A stretch of 50,012 bases of DNA from Candidatus Bipolaricaulota bacterium (GTDB taxonomy: Bacteria > Bipolaricaulota > Bipolaricaulia > M55B111). The notes under the pieces were generated by a model that had not been told where the DNA came from, ran no database searches, and saw nothing but the letters and a program-made list of their open reading frames with translations. Shown here in pieces: positions 11,284 through 19,203 of the stretch. Made by a program: the position numbers and the translations under genes. The DNA is taken from assembly GCA_018335015.1 (NCBI GenBank), contig JAGXKX010000005.1:1-50012 (forward strand). The letters are read 5' to 3'. Positions within the stretch are counted from its first letter, which is position 1. Every line of letters starts with the position of its first letter.

Positions 11284-11856
11284 TTGAACTTGGAGATCAA
11301 CGAAGACGTAGCCAATCCTGCACCTCTGGGTCTGGGAGGGTTCGCGTTATCAACTTTCATTCTTAATCTCGTTAATTCCGGCCTGGTAGCCGGGGGATCG
11401 CTTGGTATTGTCATGCCCATGGCGATAGCCTACGGCGGGCTAGCTCAACTGCTGGCCGGTATGTGGGAATTCAGGCGCAACAACATTTTTGGAGCTACGG
11501 CCTTTTCCTCTTTTGGAGCTTTCTGGATAGGCCTTGCTTCCTTCTTTTTCCTTGAGTGGGCAGGAATAATTACCGATGTACCCAAGGAAGGGATCGCAGT
11601 TGCTCTGATCGCCTGGGGAATATTTACGTTCTACATGACCATCGCGTCCCTGCGCGAGCCGAAGGCTATTATGTGGATATTTATCACCCTGACTATTTTA
11701 TTCTTCCTGCTCGCCTGGGGAGAATTTAACCCGACGATCGCTAGGATCGCTGGATACGAAGGCCTTTTATGCGCCTCGATAGCTTGGTATTCGTCTGCCG
11801 GCGTAATTATAAATACGATGTTCGGGAGAACTGTTCTTCCTCTGGGAGAACGGTAA
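11284..11856 (+). CDS. satP: GPR1/FUN34/YaaH (SatP) family acetate/succinate transporter
   Basis: ANPAPLGLGGFALSTFILNLVNSGL...GGLAQLLAGMWEFRRNNIFGATAFSSFGAFW family signature. Confidence 0.93.
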   Translation: MNLEINEDVANPAPLGLGGFALSTFILNLVNSGLVAGGSLGIVMPMAIAYGGLAQLLAGMWEFRRNNIFGATAFSSFGAFWIGLASFFFLEWAGIITDVPKEGIAVALIAWGIFTFYMTIASLREPKAIMWIFITLTILFFLLAWGEFNPTIARIAGYEGLLCASIAWYSSAGVIINTMFGRTVLPLGER

Positions 11857-11886
11857 AAGTTACCCGACATAATTAACCAGTCATGG

Positions 11887-11917
11887 CCCCGGACCCGTCC
11901 AAAGGGTTCGGGGTTTT
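11887..11917 (+). terminator. Rho-independent terminator
   Basis: CCCCGGACCC-GTCCAAA-GGGTTCGGGG followed by TTTT, downstream of satP. Confidence 0.85.
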
Positions 11918-12036
11918 CTTGATTTCTCCACTCTTAATAGACCATAATTTACTGAGTGCTTATGGTTTTTATCGGCTGCCATTCCATCGCTATGAATTTA
12001 CAGGATATTTAAAAATGATCAGTATCCAAATTAATT

Positions 12037-14652
12037 ATGTTTGATAAAGTAAAAAAGGCCGTAGACTGGGTTTTTGGGCAGACCAACGATCAGAAGCTAT
12101 CCAGGCTCCGAAATTACGTCGACCGGGTAAACGACCTCGAGGACGAAGTAGCTGATCTATCGACGGAAGAAATGAGGAAAAAGACCAAGGAATTCAGGGA
12201 GAGAATTTCTTCCGGAACGGACACGGACGAACTGATACCGGAAACTTTTGCCCTGGTGCGGGAAGCCGCCAAGAGAGAAACGGGAATGAGACCTTACGAC
12301 GTGCAGATCATCGGAGGGGTGGCTTTGCACCAGAGAAGAATAGCGGAGATGGCAACGGGGGAAGGAAAAACCCTCGTCGCCACCATGCCCGCCTATCTAA
12401 ATGGCCTTACCGGTCAGGTCCACATCGCCACGGTCAACGATTACCTGGCACAGCGAGACAGAAACTGGATGGGACCAATATACGAGACTCTCGGCCTGGA
12501 CGTATCGGTAATCCAGGAAGATATGGACGTAGAAGCCAGGAAAAAGGCCTACGAAGCTGATATAGTCTACGGCACGGCAAACCAGTTCGGGTTCGACTAC
12601 CTGAGAGACAACATGGTCATCTCGCGGGACCAACGGGTAGGGGCCAATCGGGATTTCGCGATAATCGACGAGATCGACAGCATATTGATAGACGAAGCCC
12701 GAACCCCGCTTATAATTTCCGGCTCCACCGAAGAATCCACCAAGCTATACAAGAGGTTTGCCCGACTGGCGCCGAGATTTGAGAAGGGCCAGGATTACGA
12801 AGTCGACGAAAAAAATCAGTCAATATCCCTCACCGACGAAGGGGCAAACAGAGCAGAAAATTTCCTGCATCTCGACGACCTTTACTCCCCCGAAAATATC
12901 ACCATGCTCCACCACCTCAAGACGTCGCTGAAAGCCGAGGAATTCTTCCAGAAAGACGAGGACTATATAATTCAGGACGGGGGGGTAGTCCTTGTGGACG
13001 AATTTACCGGCAGGTTGATGCCTGACAGGAGATTGTCAGAGGGTTTACACCAGGCAATAGAAGCAAAAGAAGGTATGATGGTCCAGAAAGAGAACCAGAC
13101 CTTCGCCCAGGTAACCCTGCAGAACTTCTTTCTCCTTTATGACGGGTTAAGCGGAATGACGGGAACGGCAAAAACCGAGGAAGACGAGTTCGAAGACATC
13201 TACGATCTCGACGTAGTTGTGGTCCCAACAAACGAACCTTTAAGAAGGGATCATAAGCCCGACGTAATCTTTAAGACCAAAAAAGCCAAGTACGAAGCAG
13301 TTGCCGAGGAGGTCGAAAGGCTCCACGAAATAGGCCGGCCCGTCCTGGTCGGGACGAATGCTATTGAAAAATCCGAAAGGTTAAGTTCTCTCCTGGATAA
13401 ACGCGGGGTGCCTCACGAGGTCTTGAACGCTAAAAACCACGCCCGTGAGGCCGAAATAATAAAGGACGCCGGTCAACCCGGTGCTATAACGATAGCGACC
13501 AACATGGCGGGAAGGGGAACGGATATAAAACTTGGAGAAGGAGTTGCCGAACTTGGCGGACTCCACGTGCTCGGGACTCAGAGGCACGAAAGTCGCAGAA
13601 TCGATAACCAGCTTCGTGGCCGGGCTGGAAGACAGGGTGATCCTGGATCCTCCCAGTTTTACCTTTCCCTCGAAGACGACCTCCTCAGAATATTCGGTGG
13701 CGACAGAATCGATTCTATAATGGATAAAGTAGGCATGGAAGACGGGGAAGCCATCGAACATCAATTATTAACCAAGGCTATCAGGCGGGCCCAGAAGAAG
13801 GTCGAAGGAATAAACTACGAAAGACGCAAGAACGTTTTAAAGTACGACAAGGTACTCGCCCAGCAAAGAGAAGCTATCTATAGTCTGCGTGATCACTTCG
13901 TCCTAACCGAGGAAGGTAGCAGCTGGGAAGAAATAGACAGTTACCTGCAACCCGTCCTGACGGATTTTTCGGAAGACCTTCTCGAACAGTACGGCCTGGA
14001 GGACGGAGGTGAAGAAGAAAGACTTGAAGACCTGGAGAACGAACTGGCCGAGTTTCAAAATTATTCACCGGCAGAGGAGCTGTCGGAAAATAGCCAGAGC
14101 CTGGAGGACTCCGTAAGGGATATCGTAGGATCAAACTGGGAAAATCAACTGGAGAAGTTTAAAAACACTAACCAGGTTAGCCCGGAACTGATAAAATCAA
14201 TAATAATAAAGGTTATCGACAGGGAATGGCGCCAGCATCTTTACGTTATCGACGATCTGAAAGCCGGAGTGGGCTGGTCGTCCTACGGCGGCAAGGATCC
14301 GCTGGTCGAGTTTAAACGGGAGTCTTTCCGCCTATTTCAGGACATGAGACGGGAGTTAAGGCGGGAGATAGTCGAACTCCTGGTGAAGTCTCGAATAGAT
14401 ATTAAAGGTGGCGAAAAACCGGTTGAATCGGAAGTAGATACCTCAAAATTCAATTTCCAGGCGAACCAGGGGAGTTCGGGCCTGCCCGAAAAACAATCCG
14501 GAGACGGTAAGGCTTCTTCCTCATCAAAAGCTAAACCCGACACCTCATCTCAAGGGGAGCAGCGAATAGTGGAAGACGAACCGGGCAGAAACGATCCCTG
14601 TCCCTGCGGAAGCGGAAAGAAATATAAGTACTGCTGTGGCGCAAAAGATTGA
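12037..14652 (+). CDS. secA: Preprotein translocase ATPase SecA
   Basis: MATGEGKTLVA, DEIDSILIDEARTPLIISG, C-terminal NDPCPCGSGKKYKYCCG. Confidence 0.97.
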   Translation: MFDKVKKAVDWVFGQTNDQKLSRLRNYVDRVNDLEDEVADLSTEEMRKKTKEFRERISSGTDTDELIPETFALVREAAKRETGMRPYDVQIIGGVALHQRRIAEMATGEGKTLVATMPAYLNGLTGQVHIATVNDYLAQRDRNWMGPIYETLGLDVSVIQEDMDVEARKKAYEADIVYGTANQFGFDYLRDNMVISRDQRVGANRDFAIIDEIDSILIDEARTPLIISGSTEESTKLYKRFARLAPRFEKGQDYEVDEKNQSISLTDEGANRAENFLHLDDLYSPENITMLHHLKTSLKAEEFFQKDEDYIIQDGGVVLVDEFTGRLMPDRRLSEGLHQAIEAKEGMMVQKENQTFAQVTLQNFFLLYDGLSGMTGTAKTEEDEFEDIYDLDVVVVPTNEPLRRDHKPDVIFKTKKAKYEAVAEEVERLHEIGRPVLVGTNAIEKSERLSSLLDKRGVPHEVLNAKNHAREAEIIKDAGQPGAITIATNMAGRGTDIKLGEGVAELGGLHVLGTQRHESRRIDNQLRGRAGRQGDPGSSQFYLSLEDDLLRIFGGDRIDSIMDKVGMEDGEAIEHQLLTKAIRRAQKKVEGINYERRKNVLKYDKVLAQQREAIYSLRDHFVLTEEGSSWEEIDSYLQPVLTDFSEDLLEQYGLEDGGEEERLEDLENELAEFQNYSPAEELSENSQSLEDSVRDIVGSNWENQLEKFKNTNQVSPELIKSIIIKVIDREWRQHLYVIDDLKAGVGWSSYGGKDPLVEFKRESFRLFQDMRRELRREIVELLVKSRIDIKGGEKPVESEVDTSKFNFQANQGSSGLPEKQSGDGKASSSSKAKPDTSSQGEQRIVEDEPGRNDPCPCGSGKKYKYCCGAKD

Positions 14653-14737
14653 TTTTTCTACCCACAATTTTATTGAATTATCACTAATTCCGGTTATAAT
14701 AATGTTAACCATAAGAATCTTAAGGAGGTGCTTTTTT

Positions 14738-14833
14738 ATGGATCCTGTAACAGCAAGTTGGTTTGTACTTGGGTTTTTCTGGTCTCTCTGGGCGGCTGCT
14801 TTCCTCTCATTCATGGGATGCGGGGTTTGTTAA
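14738..14833 (+). CDS. 31-aa single-TM microprotein candidate
   Basis: MDPVTASWFVLGFFWSLWAAAFLSFMGCGVC*, preceded by a strong SD (aaggaggtg, about 9 nt spacing). The ORF track has it only as the tail of a spurious longer ORF. Confidence 0.6.
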   Translation: MDPVTASWFVLGFFWSLWAAAFLSFMGCGVC

Positions 14834-14874
14834 CCAGTTCCAGAAACGAAAGACGCCGTTAACAGGTGATTTGA

Positions 14875-15651
14875 TTGTCTAAGAAGACTGTATTGTACAT
14901 AGGGGTAGTGTTAATTATTGCCCTGTTTTTCCTGGCTAATTCTGCAGCAGGGGAGAAGATAGAGGATAAGTTGTCCAGGATTGTCAGGTTAGAGCTTGGC
15001 CTTGACTCGGAAATATATCAGGTTATCGAGACGGAGTATCAGGGAGAAAAGGTCGTTCTGGTCGTTATTTTCGGAAACGAAAAGGCGTATAACAGTTCTC
15101 TGGGTTCCGATATAAAATCGGCTCTGAGAAAGCACCAAGGTGAAACACCGGTCGCGGTCTCAGCATTGACCAGAAATAAAGACGTAAGCTTTAGACCTTA
15201 CGCCCTGAGAATTATTCAAAACGGTCAGACTTCCCAGGCAAATCAGGTAATTGGAATAACGAATGGCTTTGCAGAAGGAAGGATGCCTGAAAAAGTTCCG
15301 ATCGAAGGCAAGGTTTTCTGGGGAAGTAAAGGACTCATCACTCTGGGAAGTTCGTTTGATTCAACCACCTCTTTTAAAATAAAATACGGCACTACAAGTG
15401 CCAGCTTTGCCCTGGGATCTACCGGAACAACACAGGAAGAGCAGGAAATAGGCGAGATATCAGGGGAGAACGAGAAGGCCGAGTTGGAGAACGAGAAGAC
15501 CGAGATGGAAGGTTATGAAGATGGCAATGTTTCCGAGGGAAAAACCGAAAACTCCCCCCCTGTCAGCAACAAGAGTTCTAAATCCGGGCAGGGTTTAGCT
15601 CTTCTGGCTCAATTTGGAACCCTGTTAGCAATTACACTTTCTCTTCTGTGA
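14875..15651 (+). CDS. Hypothetical secreted/anchored protein
   Basis: TTG start after aggtga; N-terminal signal segment VLYIGVVLIIALFFLANSAAG; acidic low-complexity stretch; hydrophobic C-terminus GLALLAQFGTLLAITLSLL. Confidence 0.7.
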   Translation: MSKKTVLYIGVVLIIALFFLANSAAGEKIEDKLSRIVRLELGLDSEIYQVIETEYQGEKVVLVVIFGNEKAYNSSLGSDIKSALRKHQGETPVAVSALTRNKDVSFRPYALRIIQNGQTSQANQVIGITNGFAEGRMPEKVPIEGKVFWGSKGLITLGSSFDSTTSFKIKYGTTSASFALGSTGTTQEEQEIGEISGENEKAELENEKTEMEGYEDGNVSEGKTENSPPVSNKSSKSGQGLALLAQFGTLLAITLSLL

Positions 15652-15691
15652 TAGAAAGTAGCCAGGTTAGAGATAACAGTTACAAATACTA

Positions 15692-15723
15692 ACTGGGGCA
15701 GGCGATTCGAGTCCTGCCCCAGT
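15692..15723. terminator. Bidirectional hairpin terminator
   Basis: ACTGGGGCAGG-CGATTCGAGT-CCTGCCCCAGT, perfect 11-bp arms between convergent genes. Confidence 0.85.
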
Positions 15724-15744
15724 AACAATTTTACGGCTTTATAG

Positions 15745-16125
15745 TTAAGCTTCTTCTTTTAAATCTTCGTATTCGGACTCATCCATCAGAGATTCTAGTT
15801 CCGTTTCATCCTTCATATCCAGTTTTACAAGCCAGCCCGACTCAAACGGAGATTCGTTTATCTTCTCCGGCTCACCCTCGAGGGATTCATTGACTTCCGT
15901 TACCACACCGCCAATCGGTGCCTCAACGTCAGAAACCGACTTTACTGATTCGATAACGACAATTTCCTCTCCCTGTGAGTACTCTTCCCCCGGATCAGGT
16001 AACTCGACAAACACTATATCCCCCAGCTGTTTCTGAGCAAAGTCGGTCACGCCAACGGTGACTGTCCGGCCTTCTATCCTTACCCAGTCATGATTCTCAG
16101 TATATTTCATATCTTCTTCGGCCAT
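15745..16125 (-). CDS. gcvH: Glycine cleavage system H protein
   Basis: YTENHDWVRIEGRTVTVGVTDFAQKQLGDIVFVELPDPG and lipoyl site VIESVKSVSDV. Confidence 0.95.
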   Translation of the reverse strand: MAEEDMKYTENHDWVRIEGRTVTVGVTDFAQKQLGDIVFVELPDPGEEYSQGEEIVVIESVKSVSDVEAPIGGVVTEVNESLEGEPEKINESPFESGWLVKLDMKDETELESLMDESEYEDLKEEA

Positions 16126-16272
16126 AATACCTCCTCTTTATTGATCATTGTAGTTAATAGTAGACCTGATGCAACTTCTTAACCAGCTAAAACCCTTCAC
16201 CCGATTATTGTCGAGAAACCCAGTTTTCATTGCAACCAAGAAACCGATTAATTATATTTAATCGGTGAAATC

Positions 16273-17274
16273 ATGGATTTCGTAATTCTTGCAGCGGGAA
16301 AAGGGACCCGCATGAATTCGTCAAAACCGAAGGTACTACATGAAATTGGTGGAAGGTCTTTAATTGAACATTTACTGGAATCAATCGATCCCTTAGAATT
16401 ATCTCGCGTTATCGTAGTAGTCGGATACAAGGGGAGATTAGTTAGAAACTCGCTGGCGGGCCGGGATATTGACTTTGCGGTACAGGAAGACCAGAGAGGC
16501 ACGGCTCACGCTCTCCAGCGGGCAAAAGATAAAATCGAGAGTGACGCTTTTCTGGTCGCTCCCGGGGATCTTCCTTTAGTAAAAACCTCTTCACTGGAAA
16601 CGTTTATAGAGTTTGCAAATAATAAAAAAGCAGATCTTGCGCTCCTGACGGTCAAAAGGGACGATCCCACCGGCTATGGCAGGATCGTAAGGTCTGAAAC
16701 CGGCGGTATAGAAGAAATAATCGAGGAACAGGACGCCGACGAGGAAGAGAAAAAAATAAAAGAAATCAACGCGGGAATCTACTTCATGCATAACCGGGAA
16801 GATTTATGGCAGGAACTTGATTCGATAGGTACGGCAAACGCTCAGGGCGAGTACTACTTAACCGACCTGGTAAAACGCTTCGCTAACAGAGGGAAAAAGG
16901 GCGCGGGGTTCGAGGCGGAAGAGCCGAAAGAATTCCTTGGGGTAAATACAAGAAAAGATCTCGTATTTGCGGGAAACGCACTTAACCGGAGGAAAGTACA
17001 CTCGTTACTTGAGTCGGGAGTCACCTTAGTTGACCCGGAATTGACGGTTATCGAGAGTAAAGTTAGCATAGGCCAGGATACAATTATAGAGCCTTTCACT
17101 ATAATCAAAGGAGAGACCTCAATCGGTCCAAACGCCCAAATAGGTCCCCACGTGGAAATCGTCGATAGTGAGGTCGGCCAGGGAGCAGAGCTAAGTCATG
17201 CAGTTGTAAAAAGTGCCTCAGTCCGAGAAAACAGCTCGGTCGAGCCGTTTAGTTTTCTTGGACCTAATAGATGA
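16273..17274 (+). CDS. glmU: GlmU-like N-acetylglucosamine-1-P uridylyltransferase, short form with truncated left-handed beta-helix
   Basis: VILAAGKGTRMNSSKPKVLHEIGG; QGEYYLTD; ends after about 5 hexapeptide-like rungs (333 aa against about 450 aa for full GlmU). Confidence 0.85.
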   Translation: MDFVILAAGKGTRMNSSKPKVLHEIGGRSLIEHLLESIDPLELSRVIVVVGYKGRLVRNSLAGRDIDFAVQEDQRGTAHALQRAKDKIESDAFLVAPGDLPLVKTSSLETFIEFANNKKADLALLTVKRDDPTGYGRIVRSETGGIEEIIEEQDADEEEKKIKEINAGIYFMHNREDLWQELDSIGTANAQGEYYLTDLVKRFANRGKKGAGFEAEEPKEFLGVNTRKDLVFAGNALNRRKVHSLLESGVTLVDPELTVIESKVSIGQDTIIEPFTIIKGETSIGPNAQIGPHVEIVDSEVGQGAELSHAVVKSASVRENSSVEPFSFLGPNR

Positions 17275-17334
17275 CTAAGCTCCATACTAATTCCGAAGAT
17301 AGGTTCAAAAACCAAATAAACTGAGGAGATAAAA

Positions 17335-18282
17335 TTGCAGGATCTTAAAATAATTGCGGGAAATTCAAACCCCGAGCTGGCTCAAGAAATTGTTTCTAAC
17401 CTGGACAAAAAGTTAACCGAAGCTTCAGTAGACAGGTTTCCGGACGGAGAAATACACGTCCACATACAAGAGACGGTAAGGGGAGCGTCGGTTTTCGTCG
17501 TCCAGTCCATATCGCCTCCCGTGAACGAAAATCTCGTGGAATTGCTTCTGATAATCGACGCGCTAAAGAGGGCTTCGGCGAAACAAATAGCGGCCGTCAT
17601 TCCCTACTACGGCTATGCCCGTCAGGACAGAAAGCAGACTGGCAGGGTTCCGATTAGTGCAAAGCTGGTTGCAAATATCATATCCACTGCCGGAGCGGAC
17701 CGTATCTTAACGGTAGATCTGCACGCAGGTCAGATACAGGGCTTCTTCGACATCCCAGTAGATAACCTTCGAGGGGATCCGGTTCTGGCAAATAACCTCA
17801 CCGACGAGGTCTCCTCCGAAGGGGGCGTAGTAGTCAGTCCAGACGTTGGAGGGGCAAAAAGGGCAAGAAAAGTATCTCAAAAACTGAACCTACCCCTTGC
17901 CATAGTAGAGAAGAAAAGGGATAGACAGGACGGAGGTGTGAAGGTCTTAAACCTGATTGGCGAAGTTGAATCCAAGCGGTGTCTGATTGTAGATGACATA
18001 ATAAGTACGGCGGGGACTTTAACGGAGGTGGCGGAGATACTGGCAGAAAGAGGGGCAAGCCATATAGAAGCTATATGCACACACGGTATTTTCGCCGAGG
18101 ACGCCCTGGAATACATCGAAGAGTCTCCAATAAACTCCGTCACCGTGACGAATACGATTAAAAACTCTGACGCGGAAAAAGTCGACTTTATCAACCACAT
18201 CTCCATGGGAGATTTATTCGCCCGAACGATAAAACGTATATACGAGGAAAAATCGGTGTCGACTTTGTTCCCCCATTCCTAA
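17335..18282 (+). CDS. prs: Ribose-phosphate pyrophosphokinase
   Basis: PYYGYARQDRK, CLIVDDIISTAGTL; TTG start after gaggag. Confidence 0.96.
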   Translation: MQDLKIIAGNSNPELAQEIVSNLDKKLTEASVDRFPDGEIHVHIQETVRGASVFVVQSISPPVNENLVELLLIIDALKRASAKQIAAVIPYYGYARQDRKQTGRVPISAKLVANIISTAGADRILTVDLHAGQIQGFFDIPVDNLRGDPVLANNLTDEVSSEGGVVVSPDVGGAKRARKVSQKLNLPLAIVEKKRDRQDGGVKVLNLIGEVESKRCLIVDDIISTAGTLTEVAEILAERGASHIEAICTHGIFAEDALEYIEESPINSVTVTNTIKNSDAEKVDFINHISMGDLFARTIKRIYEEKSVSTLFPHS

Positions 18283-18340
18283 TATAATTGTTTAAAGTAA
18301 GACGGACTTAGAAATAGAAATTCAAAGAAAGGTGATATTG

Positions 18341-19072
18341 ATGTCAACGCTTCAGGTAAGTGAAAGAGAATCAGAGAAAAATCCGAATACTCTGCGCCGC
18401 GAGGGCAAACTACCGGCAGTACTGTATGGACCCGAGCGGGACTCGGTCAGCTTAACGATAAACAAGAAAAAGATGAAGGAGCTATTGAACGAGATAACGA
18501 GAAGTACCAGAGTTGAGCTGGAGCTCGATGGCGACGTTCATGAGGTATTCCTTCGGGATATCCAATACGACCACCTAACCGACGAACCGATACATATCGA
18601 CTTCTACGAAGTTCCGGACGACCACCCGGTAGAAATGGAAATTCCGGTAGTCACGGTTGGAACACCGGAAGGAGTGAGCTCAGGCGGAATTTTGGACCAG
18701 CTGATGGAAACCATAACTGTATACGGTGAGGCAAAGGACATACCTGAGATACTCAGACTGGATGTCGAGGAGCTTGAAATTGGTGACTCAATCCACGTAT
18801 CGGATCTCGATCTGGGCGACTTAGAAATCCTGACACCTGAAGATAGAACCGTACTCTCAATTTTGGCTCCGAGAAAGGAAATAGAGATAGACCTCACGGA
18901 ACCCACCATAGGCGAGGAGCTGCTGGGAGAGGAAGAAGAATTAGAAGCAGAAGAGGAACTTGAAGAGGGAGAATTGGAAGAGGAACTTGAAGAGGGAGAA
19001 TTGGAAGAAGGAGCCGCCGGAGAAGAGGGAGAAGAACCCGAACCGGAAGAAGAGAGCGAAGGAGAAGAATAA
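18341..19072 (+). CDS. rplY: 50S ribosomal protein L25/general stress protein Ctc with long acidic C-terminal tail
   Basis: NTLRREGKLPAVLYGPERDSVSL, HIDFYEV; ATG at 18341 after aaaggtga. Confidence 0.92.
   Translation: MSTLQVSERESEKNPNTLRREGKLPAVLYGPERDSVSLTINKKKMKELLNEITRSTRVELELDGDVHEVFLRDIQYDHLTDEPIHIDFYEVPDDHPVEMEIPVVTVGTPEGVSSGGILDQLMETITVYGEAKDIPEILRLDVEELEIGDSIHVSDLDLGDLEILTPEDRTVLSILAPRKEIEIDLTEPTIGEELLGEEEELEAEEELEEGELEEELEEGELEEGAAGEEGEEPEPEEESEGEE
18952..19005 (+). repeat. Perfect tandem duplication of a 27-bp unit within rplY
   Basis: AGAGGAACTTGAAGAGGGAGAATTGGA x2, in frame, encoding EELEEGELE twice. Confidence 0.95.
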
Positions 19073-19083
19073 CCAAATTATTA

Positions 19084-19109
19084 GGGAGCACTTTTGTTAG
19101 CTCCTTTTT
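19084..19109 (+). terminator. Rho-independent terminator after rplY
   Basis: GGGAGC...GCTCC followed by TTTTT. Confidence 0.8.
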
Positions 19110-19203
19110 GAAACAGGGATTAACTGTTTTTCCGGCTGGTACCAACTTTGAAATGATCAATATTATTTACATATAATTCTACAGATGAAGAGTTCTCTGG
19201 GAG

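Noticed and set aside
15692-15723. T-arm-like sequence (GGCAGGCGATTCGAGTCCTGCC) suggesting a tRNA 3' end
   Set aside because: The loop is 10 nt rather than 7, the arms extend to 11 bp, and there is no matching acceptor, D or anticodon arm upstream; it sits between convergent genes and is better read as a terminator.
16273-17334. GlmU truncated by a frameshift or assembly error
   Set aside because: No beta-helix-like sequence appears in any frame between the stop and prs, so a genuine short protein is favoured.
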